In this document: in pieces, positions 1-9,500 of the stretch | Layout of the letters: every line of letters starts with the position of its first letter | How positions within the stretch are numbered: the first letter of the stretch is position 1 | From: Ignavibacteriaceae bacterium | Lineage (GTDB): Bacteria > Bacteroidota > Ignavibacteria > Ignavibacteriales > Ignavibacteriaceae | NCBI GenBank assembly: GCA_023229425.1 | Contig: JALNZG010000013.1 | Span: 1-64,000, forward strand | Direction of reading: 5' to 3' | DNA: 64,000 nucleotides | Position numbers and translations under genes: made by a program | The notes under the pieces: generated by a model | The model's input: only the letters and a program-made list of their open reading frames with translations | What the model was told of the DNA's origin: nothing | The model's database searches: none

Positions 1-122
1 CGCCTTCGCTACGCTTCGGCTCGTTACGTTCCGCAAGACCGGCGGTCAGGTCCGCCTTAATTCTTATATTTAAACATGACATTTCTACTGTGCTGAATAG
101 CATGACATTTCTAAAAAGTTAT
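1..122. other. GC-rich left edge with a repeated 12-mer, possible mobile-element end
   Basis: The first 60 bases are far richer in G+C than the rest of the window and include the near-palindrome GACCGGCGGTC. They are followed by two copies of CATGACATTTCT at 75-86 and 101-112. On the opposite strand this reads as two AGAAATGTCATG units 26 bases apart, which resembles the repeated terminal sequences of IS21-family elements. No transposase lies inside the window, so this could equally be a host intergenic repeat. The attribution is inference only. Confidence 0.25.
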
Positions 123-136
123 AACATAAATTTTCT

Positions 137-1354
137 ATGCGATTTTATCTTCTGATAATAAAAAATATTCTTTTTTCTAAAAAAGAACGAAAGTTCGTCA
201 ATATTTTTATTTCGATTGCCATTAGCGGTATTGCGCTCGGTGTAGCCACTCTAATAATTGCCCTATCTGTACTTAACGGTTACGAAAAATTAATTACTCA
301 AAAACTCCTCCAGCTTGATGCACATATTCAGATAACCGGTTTTGGTAACAAACCGTTATTTGATTATCAAAAAATAGAAAAACAAACAACTCAATTAATA
401 AAACACGAGATAATTTCTATCCAGCCATTTATTTCAAAAGTTGGAATTCTCGGGAAAAGAAGAATTAAAGAAGGCATTACTTTGTATGGGATCAACCAAA
501 ATTATTTTGTTTCGAATAAAGGTTTTCAAATAATTAAAGGGAATATTTTTAATACGAATTCAAACCAAGTTATTTTAGGTAAATCTATTGCAGGAAAACT
601 TTTTGCCGGAGTTGGCGATACATTAAAACTCTTTGCAATTTCAAACGAAGCAGACTTCTCCCATAGTTCGACTCCTATTGTTGATAATTTAATTGTTTCC
701 GGTATTTTCCAAAGCGGAATGTCAAAGTTTGATGAGTCTTTTGCTTTAGTTGATATTAGTAGTTTGCAAAACTTTTTTTCAATACAAAATGCTGTTTCAG
801 GATTTGAAATAAAATTATCTTCTCTTAATGGAGTGGACAGTTTGGCAAATCTACTCCAAGATAATCTTCGTTACCCTGCTTACGTTAAAACAATTTTCCA
901 AAATTATAAAGCAATCTTTACATGGATCGAGTTACAGAAAAAACCGATACCGATTATATTGGCTTTAATTATTCTTGTTGCAGTTTTTAATATAATAAGT
1001 ACTTTATTAATGATAGTAATTGAAAAATCTGGATTAATTGGAACACTGCGGATATTAGGCACACGTCAATCTCAAATAGTATTAATATTCTTATTACAAG
1101 GGATTGTAATTGGAGTTGTCGGGATTTTATTTGGGAATTTATTAGCCTTAACACTAATGAAAGTTCAAACAACATTTAATATAATTACGCTTCCTTCAAC
1201 AGTCTATTTTGTATCCGAGGTTCCCCTTTACTATCAACTTTGGATCTCAGTGTTAGTTTCAGTCATAACATTCTTTGTCACACTTTCTGTTTCCGTGCTG
1301 CCAAGTTTTATTGCTTCAAGAATTCAACCGGTTACAACCTTGCGGTTTTCTTAA
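137..1354 (+). CDS. lolC: Lipoprotein-releasing ABC transporter permease, LolC-like
   Basis: 405-residue inner-membrane permease of the FtsX/MacB fold. It has an N-terminal membrane segment at about residues 20-48, a periplasmic domain to about 265, and three further membrane segments near 270-295, 315-345 and 370-395, the four-helix layout of LolC/LolE. The N-terminal motif SIAISGIALGVATLIIALSV is characteristic of the family. Its stop codon shares one base with the start of the next, paralogous permease, and the ATPase follows, so the three form a Lol lipoprotein-export operon. The role is extraction of outer-membrane lipoproteins from the inner membrane. There is no clear ribosome-binding site, which is common in this phylum. 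Which permease is C and which is E is uncertain. Confidence 0.85.
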   Translation: MRFYLLIIKNILFSKKERKFVNIFISIAISGIALGVATLIIALSVLNGYEKLITQKLLQLDAHIQITGFGNKPLFDYQKIEKQTTQLIKHEIISIQPFISKVGILGKRRIKEGITLYGINQNYFVSNKGFQIIKGNIFNTNSNQVILGKSIAGKLFAGVGDTLKLFAISNEADFSHSSTPIVDNLIVSGIFQSGMSKFDESFALVDISSLQNFFSIQNAVSGFEIKLSSLNGVDSLANLLQDNLRYPAYVKTIFQNYKAIFTWIELQKKPIPIILALIILVAVFNIISTLLMIVIEKSGLIGTLRILGTRQSQIVLIFLLQGIVIGVVGILFGNLLALTLMKVQTTFNIITLPSTVYFVSEVPLYYQLWISVLVSVITFFVTLSVSVLPSFIASRIQPVTTLRFS

Positions 1355-2580
1355 TGAAGTTTGAACATTTTATAGCACAGCGGTATCTTTTTGCCAAACA
1401 TAAAATAAATTTCATTACGATAATTTCTTATTTATCTATAACGGGAATCGCTATTGGTGTTGCAGCGTTAATAGTTGTGCTTTCGGTCTTTAACGGATTT
1501 AGTAACTTGATAACTTCTTATCTCATTTCGTTTGATCCGCATATAAGAATTGAAGCAGTTAGCGAGGTTGCTCAAAAAAAACTACCAATACTTCAAACTT
1601 CACTTGAAAAAGAAGATTTTTTATACGTTACTCCATTTGTTAAAGGGAAAGTTCTGGTAGTAAATGGAAATCTCAATCAGATAGTTGAATTTAAAGGAAT
1701 TGATTTTACAAATCACAAAGCGGCAGAGAATTTTAAAGGGAAAATGCTTCTGGGAAATATTATTTCACGAGGAAACACAGAAACGCCAGAAATATTGATA
1801 GGAGCTTATTTAGCAGACAGAATGCAATCAAGTGTTGGAGATACCCTGTCCATCATCTCTCCTTCTTCCGTTGAAAAAGCAGTTGCTGGTTTTTCGTTGC
1901 CAACTATTAACAAGGCTGTTATTACAGGAATATTTCTTTCCAACAATAATGAGTACGATGCTTCATTGATTTTCTGTTCCCTACCCGAAGCTCAGAATAT
2001 TTTCAACTATAAAAATATTTTTCAAGGACTTGAAATTAAATTGCATGATGAAAAAGATGCTTTTTCATTTAAAGAAAAACTTGAATCAAGTTTATCAAAT
2101 GAGTTTGCTGTTTCCACCTGGTACGATTTTCATAAAGACCTGTATTCCGTTATGAATATCGAACGATGGGTTGCATACGCATTATTATTGATGATCATTG
2201 CTGTTGCCGTTTTCAATATTCTTGGTTCACTCAGTATGTCTGTTATCGAAAAGAAACGTGATATCGGAATTTTGAAAGTGAAAGGGGCAACAGAAAAATC
2301 AATTAAAAAAATTTTTTTACTACAAGGATTTTATGTTGGGTTAATCGGAACATTTGCCGGCTTTGCTTTGGGATTATTGATATACTACTTGCAAACCAGA
2401 TATAAATTGTATCCTTTGAATCCGCTAGAATACAAAATTGATGCAATTCCAATGAAATTGCAGTTCACGGATTTTCTAACCGTTGGAGGCGCTTCAATTT
2501 TATTATCAACAATTGCAGCGATGCTTCCTGCAAAAAGAGCTTCTGAAATTAATCCTGTTGATGCGATAAAATGGGAATAA
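1354..2580 (+). CDS. lolE: Lipoprotein-releasing ABC transporter permease, LolE-like
   Basis: 408-residue permease homologous to the upstream gene. It has one N-terminal membrane helix, a periplasmic domain, and three C-terminal helices around residues 275-300, 320-350 and 370-395. The reading frame stays open upstream to 1240, but the ATG at 1354 (MKFEHFIAQRYL) aligns with the family start and overlaps the preceding stop by one base (TAATG), indicating translational coupling. The motif SITGIAIGVAALIVVLSVFN matches the FtsX-type signature. It should pair with the LolC-like subunit and the LolD-like ATPase. Confidence 0.87.
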   Translation: MKFEHFIAQRYLFAKHKINFITIISYLSITGIAIGVAALIVVLSVFNGFSNLITSYLISFDPHIRIEAVSEVAQKKLPILQTSLEKEDFLYVTPFVKGKVLVVNGNLNQIVEFKGIDFTNHKAAENFKGKMLLGNIISRGNTETPEILIGAYLADRMQSSVGDTLSIISPSSVEKAVAGFSLPTINKAVITGIFLSNNNEYDASLIFCSLPEAQNIFNYKNIFQGLEIKLHDEKDAFSFKEKLESSLSNEFAVSTWYDFHKDLYSVMNIERWVAYALLLMIIAVAVFNILGSLSMSVIEKKRDIGILKVKGATEKSIKKIFLLQGFYVGLIGTFAGFALGLLIYYLQTRYKLYPLNPLEYKIDAIPMKLQFTDFLTVGGASILLSTIAAMLPAKRASEINPVDAIKWE

Positions 2581-2620
2581 CAATAAGAACAAATACCAAA
2601 AAACTAATGACCAATGGCTA

Positions 2621-3301
2621 ATGACTATGAACATAATTAAAGCTGAAAATATTTATAAATCCTATGAAACAGGATTAACCAATAGATTAGAAATCTTAAA
2701 AAATATCTCTATTGAGATTCCAAAAAATAAAATATCCGTTATCATCGGAGCTTCAGGAGCCGGTAAAAGCACTTTGCTTCATATTATAGGAGGATTGGAT
2801 AAACCGGATAAAGGGAAAATCTTAATTGATAACAATGACGTTTCCTCATTCTCTGATAAAAAATTATCTTCTTTTAGAAACACCCACATCGGTTTTGTCT
2901 TTCAGTTTCATCATCTTTTACCTGAATTTACTGCATTAGAAAATGTTGCCATTCCACAGCTCATCGGGAATATTTCATTTAGTAAAGCTTGTAAGAAAGC
3001 GAAAGAGCTTCTTGAAGCCGTAGGTTTAGCGGAGCGTTTGGAACATAAACCCGCACAACTTTCCGGCGGTGAACAACAGCGGGTTGCCGTTGCCCGTGCA
3101 CTTGTAAACGATCCTCAATTAATTTTAGCTGATGAACCAACAGGAAATCTCGATACCGAAAACAGCGATGCATTAAATAAATTATTCGTTGATCTTCGGG
3201 ATAAATTTAATAAGACGCTCGTAATTGTTACTCACAACAAAGACTTAATGGCGCTTGCAGATTTTATTGTGGAGATGAAAGATGGAAAACTTACGGAGTA
3301 G
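2621..3301 (+). CDS. lolD: Lipoprotein-releasing ABC transporter ATPase LolD
   Basis: 226-residue ABC ATPase of the LolD/MacB class. Walker A is GASGAGKST near residues 43-51, the Q-loop lies in FVFQFHHLLPEF, the signature is LSGGEQQRVAVARAL, Walker B is LILADEPT, and the switch histidine is in VTHN. It energises the two permeases 40 bases upstream. ATGs at 2621 and 2627 are both possible starts and give nearly the same protein. The length is normal for LolD and all catalytic motifs are intact. Confidence 0.93.
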   Translation: MTMNIIKAENIYKSYETGLTNRLEILKNISIEIPKNKISVIIGASGAGKSTLLHIIGGLDKPDKGKILIDNNDVSSFSDKKLSSFRNTHIGFVFQFHHLLPEFTALENVAIPQLIGNISFSKACKKAKELLEAVGLAERLEHKPAQLSGGEQQRVAVARALVNDPQLILADEPTGNLDTENSDALNKLFVDLRDKFNKTLVIVTHNKDLMALADFIVEMKDGKLTE

Positions 3302-3365
3302 TTTTTCTTAACCCATGCTTCAAAATTATTTTTAGGAATTGCTATTTTTCATGGATTAAGAAAAA
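3302..3365. repeat. 16-bp inverted repeat directly after lolD
   Basis: Arms at 3302-3317 and 3350-3365 pair over 16 positions with one mismatch around a 32-base loop. The arm begins with a T-run and ends with an A-run, the opposite polarity to a canonical intrinsic terminator on either strand. It may act as a transcript 3'-end stabiliser or be an intergenic repeat. The rest of the 216-bp gap to the next gene shows no other clear signal. Confidence 0.55.
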
Positions 3366-3517
3366 ATATGACCCATGATAAAAAAATCATTATTTAAAAA
3401 ATAATATTTGCATATAATCTCTTTCAACTATAATTTACCGACGGTTATTCTTCTATTTCTATACTTAGTTCTTTTGAATTAAAAAAATGAAAATTCTCAC
3501 TATCCAATGAGTAAAGT

Positions 3518-6500
3518 ATGAACGTAATTACTTTTAATAATAGAAAAATAATTTTCTTTTTTTTCTTTTGGTTTGCAGTTTCTTATCTTTCAATTGCGCA
3601 AACCTTTATTACCGAACCACCGAAAGGTTACGTTTCCGGTAATACGACGCCAAGGGTTAAAATATTTTTTAAACCCACTGACAGCGTCATAGTTGAGTGG
3701 AATAAGTCTTTTGCCGCTTCTAATGTTAAATATAAAATCGGAAGTACAACAGGTAATTATAATTTATCTTCTCTTACAACCGGAGGTAATAGATTAGCTT
3801 TTATTCCCCAAAACAACCCGCCCAATCTTTCAATAGGTAGATATAGAGCTTTAGTTACAAATTCAACAAAAAATACATTAAGTGAAATTAAAGCAGATTA
3901 CTTAGCTAATCCAACAACAATAGATTTTTCAAATGAAATTGAATTTATTGTTGAGTCGCCCAATGCCCCATTAGCAGAAGAACCAATAGGATCAATTAAA
4001 AACTCCACTCCGATTTTTCAGTGGAAGTCTATCTCCGGTGTCAGGGCGTATTGGCTTATTGTTTCGAGCACGCCATTTACAGTTGTTACACAACCTAATG
4101 GCGATGTTTCGGTTGAAGGCGCAAATGTATTATGGAATTATTTAACCACGGGAACCTCAGTTCAATATGGAAGTATCAATCCCAATTCTCCCTTTACCGT
4201 ACAAGCACCTCCTTTAAATCCGGGAAAGGAATATCACTATACTATATTAAATGTTTATGATGAATATGATATAACTTACGCAAGCGCTGTGTTCGGCGGT
4301 GTTGTATCCTTTACTTACGAAGCAGCCGCATCAATTCCACCACCAACATTAATTTCTCCGGTTGATAGCGCTTTTTTCTATGCTGATAAAAATATCACTT
4401 TACAATGGAATTCCGTCCCCAATGCAAATGGTTATACGGTTTTTCTATTTCAAAGAATGTCGTCATTTGCCGGGAATGATCAGCAGATTGATATTCCGAT
4501 CTGGAATTCATCTACAACAAATACTTCAATTCAACTTCCGGCACGTACAATGCTTACCAGCGGAAAATATATCTGGTTTGTTGTACCAAGAGATAACTCA
4601 GGTTCGGGAAATCAGAGTGCAGTTAATTTATTCAGTTATATAATTGATTTAGGAAAATTTAGAGTTCAAGCTAAATCTTCAATAGATTCTTCAAACATTA
4701 TCGGTTTTAAGGTGTACGCAAATTCCCTTAGTGACGGTGTTTCTCCTCCAAACCCTTTTATAGTAACAAATTCCACTACTTATACAGATAGTTTAGTCCT
4801 TGGGACTTATGAATTTATAGGGGAAAAATCAGGCTTTTACGATTCTTCTTACGTAACTACAATCAATTCGAGTGCGATTAATGATTTCACTATTTACATG
4901 CGTCCTTATCCGGCTAAAGTTTCGGGAACAGTAGTGGACCAAACCGGCGCTTTATTAAGCAGTGCTCTTGTTAAATTTCGAAATTTACTCAACGGTGATA
5001 TTCAAACCGTCACCACAATGGTTGATGGTTCATTTAATGTTGCTTTACCTAAAGGGACATATTCTTTACAAGTAAGCAAACCAGGTTATCTTGCTTCTTC
5101 CCCAACAACAATTACTTTAGATGTTGATCAATTAATTATATCAACAGCAATTGTTCTTCCGGCAGACAATGCCTCAATTTCTGGAAATATTTTAAATGAT
5201 GAATCCAAACCGGTGCAACTGGCTACCATTATTGCAAAACAAGGAGCGGTAACACAACAAACTTCTTCAGATAATTCCGGAAATTATTTTCTAAATCTTT
5301 CGTCCGGGCAATGGATTTTTGAAATTACAAAAGATGGTTTTATTAGTCCTTCTCCAAAAATATATGCGTTAACTACGGGCGATAATTTACAGAATCAAAA
5401 CTTTACGGTAATCCCGCGGGCAAATCAAATCGTTGGGAATGTTTATAAAGTTACAAAAACAGTAACCGGAGAAACAGGTTCAACTCCGTTTGATAATGTT
5501 ACTGTTTCCGCAACTCCAAGCAGCGGTCCAACCATAACTATGGTTACTAATGCTGCCGGGCAATATACTTTAAGCTTAAAAAGCGGTTCGTGGATAATCA
5601 GCACAGCAAGCAGCGGTTATACTGCTAATCAAAATATTCAATTGAATTTAGGAGTCGCAGAAACTGTTTCAGGAATAAATTTCAATCTTTCTCCTAATCC
5701 TTGCACTATTTCCGGCACAACGGCTAAATCAGACGGAAGCGGATTAGCTGACGTTTCAGTTTCAACTTCAATTGATGCAACAACCGTTTCCCTTTCAAAC
5801 GGAACATACCAATTAAGCGTTCCGGCTTCAACGATAATTATTTCTGCTCAAAAAGCAGGATATGTTACACCAAGTTCAATAACGGTTACTTTATCTCCCG
5901 GACAAAATTTATCAGGTATTGATTTTCAGTTAGCGGGAAACGCAGGAGTTGTTTCCGGAAAAGTAATTACACTCCAACAACCAATTCCAAATGCCTCAGT
6001 GCAAGCGGTTTCAGGAAATCAATCCTTCGTTGAAAATACAAATGAGTTTGGAGAATATAATTTCAATTTGCAGCCGGGGAATTGGAGTATTTCCGTTTCG
6101 AAATCGGGATTTATAAGCGGAACACCTAAAGTTATCACGGTTGGTCCTGGGCAACAAAGTACTAACAATGATTTTAATCTCGTCCAAAACATCGCAAAGA
6201 TTGAAGGATTGATTTCGAGTGGTACTTCTCCGCTTCAAGACGCTCAGATCTTAATTTCTGAAATGAATGACCCAACAATCAAACTCAACACAATTTCCAA
6301 TTCAAACGGCTTTTATTCAATTACCGTAGAGGCAGGAAAAGAATATAAAATAAATGTTACCTTGGAAGGATACTCATCCGGAAATCAACAAACATCTCTG
6401 TTAAGTGCTTCGGGTGTTTCAACAAACAATTTCAACTTATCACCCAATCCTTCTTCCATAAGTGGTAAAGTTTCAAGCAATCTTCAATTGCCATTACCTG

Positions 6501-9500
6501 GATCAGAAATTCGAATTTACAACAGCACTTCCGGCGTTTTGATCGATTCACTTCTTTCCGATTTAAATGGAAATTACTATATCGGTCTATCTCCGGGAAA
6601 TGAAAAGTTAATCACAAGATTAAAGGGTTATTCAAGCGATAGTCTTGATATAAATTTATCTTTAGGACAAAATTTAACAAACGTAAATTTCTCGCTTGAT
6701 GAAAATTTTGCTTTGGTTAATGGAACAATTAAAGACTTTTTGAACAATCCAATTGATGCTGCAACAATAAATCTAACCGGAAAAGACGGTGGAGGAACCG
6801 TATCCTCCAATAGTGACGGTAGTTTTATTATTACCAGGTTAATCGGCGGGACTTATACTGTTACGATTTCAAAAAAAGGATTTGGTGATTCCGTTCTTAC
6901 GAATTTTTCAATTTTCGACGGACAGACAAAAAATATTATTGTAAACCTTTCTCCGTTGGATGGGAAAATTAACGGAATAGTCAAAAATAATTCAGGGCAA
7001 GTAATTGCCCAAGCAACAGTCTATGCAAAAAACACAGCTAATCAATCTTTCACTACTGCAACAAACAGCGATGGAACTTTCGAGTTTACAGCTATAGCTT
7101 TTGCACAATATTCTGTTTCGGTGGTTAAAACCGAACACACAAGCCCAGCTTCAAAAGAAGTAACGATCAACAGTACTAATCCGGCTGGAACCGCAAACTT
7201 TAATGATCTAATTTTGAATAACAGCAAACTTATCGGAAAAGTAATAGACGACATGAGTGGTTTACCCATTTCAGATGTAATTTTGAATTTATCCGGAACT
7301 TTAGGAAGCGGAAGTGCAATTACCAATACTTCCGGTGACTATGCTATGGACGCACTAGCTCTTGGTTCTTACATAATCAAACTTAATAAACTTGGATATA
7401 CTTTAAAAGATTCTTCAATTACCGTTTCGGGAACCACGGCTTTGAATTTATTTATGCTGAGAAACCAGAGTAAAATAACTGGAACCGTTAAAAATCAAAA
7501 AGCGCTGCTTCTCTCTTTTTCTGTTCCAATAAAAGCAATTTCAAATTTGGGGAATGTCTATTCAACCAACACAGATCTCTCAGGAAAATTTGCTTTTGAA
7601 GGGATTGAAAATAATGCAAGTTTTAATGTTTATTCTGATATTTTCAAACAAGGAACTGAGAACGATACATTATCTGTAACTGTTCCTTTAGGAGTTACTC
7701 TAGTTGATATGGGTAATATGATCGTTACAGAAAATTATTCAGTTATTAAAGGTAATGCCGGGATCGGGAATGCAAATATCAAAATTGTAAGTGCGAATAG
7801 ATCTTATTCAGCTCTCTCTGCAACTGACGGAACTTTTGAAACCGGTTATTTAGCAGAAGCTTCTTATACAGTTAAAGCGGAAAGAGCTGGATATACTTTC
7901 GGTCCAGCGACACAAAATATTGCTCTAGGATTTAAAGATACTGCAACGGTAACTTTCACCGCGTCGGCTAATATTGGAACGATCAAAGCAGCAGCAAAAG
8001 ATCCAAGTTCGGCTAATTTGGAACAGGTGACAATTTCTCTTGTTAGTAGTGATACAACTGTCGTTTTAAGTGGAACTACAACATCATCAGGTGAATTTAC
8101 ATTTGCCAATTTACCGGCTGGAAAAACTTATTTTCTCAGAGCTAGTAAGACCGATTACACTTCTTTACCGGATCAAATTTCCGAGGCTTTAACTTTAAAT
8201 GAAAATGCTATCGTCAATTTTATCTTAACAAAGAATACTTCTAAAATTACCGGGAAAACATTGCAGCTAATTTCATCTGTCACTTCCCCGCTCGCCAACA
8301 TTAATGTAAAATTAATATATCCAGCAACGGGTCAGTCTGTTTCAGTTACTTCAGATGCAAGCGGGAACTATTCGTTCGATAACATCTCTGCCGGGAGTGT
8401 AAAAGTAACAACGATAAAAGCCGGATATATTTCAGATACATTATTATTTGCACTCCAAGCCGGCCAAACAAAAGCTAATCAGGATTTAAAATTAACTCCA
8501 TCAACTTTAACCTTAACCGGAAAAGTATTATTTGCAGGAAGTGGATTACAGAATGTTAACATAACCGCAACTTCAAATAATACTTTTAATGTAGTAACAG
8601 ATCAGAATGGGAATTTTGCTTTTACTAATTTACCGATCAAAACCGGAACCAACGATACGACATATTATGAAATTAAAATCAACCAAACCGGTTTACCTGC
8701 TTTAAGCAAAATTGCTGCAATTCCGTCAAATCAGTTAGGGCTATCTGTTACCCTTGCTTCATTTATTCTGCCAAGCGGGAAAATAACTTTAAGAGCTACA
8801 GACGGAGTTAATCCTCTTTCGGGTGTTCGATTAGATTTTACAAAACCTGATGGACAAACAGCAAGTACCATTACAACCGCTTCCGGTTTATATGAAAGCG
8901 AAAATAAATTGTCTAAAGGGATTTACAGGATAAGCGCATCAAAAGAAAATTATTTAACTCAAGATGAAAAATCACTGCGTGTGGATTTAACTTCCGATAC
9001 TTTAAAAATAAATCTAGATTTAACTTTACCTTTTAGGCACGTCCCTCTTACCTCTATCATGTCGGATAGGGAATCGTTAATTAAAGTTTATTACACTGCC
9101 ACAAACACAAATATAACAGGAAAATTATTTTATAAATTAAAGTCTGCCGATGTTTACAAAACCGTCACCTTAACAAAAACCGACACCACCTATCAACAAA
9201 ATATTCCGGCTCTCTTTACGCTGGAAGATGTTATTTATTATGTCGAACTTTCGGATACAGTAAAAAAGACGGTTTACTCTTCCAATACAATTTCAAATAC
9301 TCCTTTAGCTAGCGGAATACTTTCATCAATTGCTCTTACTCCCGATATCAACAATTCTAATCTTAGAAAAGATGATAGCTTTCCACTCGGTTTAGTTATT
9401 CGCGATGGATTAAGTAAGTCCTTATCAGCAGAATTTATCGGATCGGCTCACAAAGGAAGCATCAAATGGGATGCGGAAGACCCAACTATGCTTGAATTTT

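Noticed and set aside
1240..1353. N-terminal extension of the LolE-like permease from the ATG at 1240
   Set aside because: It lies wholly inside lolC, encodes an atypical Cys/Phe-rich segment, and the ATG at 1354 gives the family-standard start.
3302..3365. Inverted repeat after lolD as a canonical intrinsic terminator
   Set aside because: The T-run is at the start of the stem and the A-run at the end, so no U-tract follows the hairpin on either strand.
7042..8109. Minus-strand open frames of 80-95 codons within the giant repeat gene
   Set aside because: They mirror the Thr/Ser/Gly-rich codon pattern of the plus-strand gene, have no ribosome-binding sites and resemble no family.
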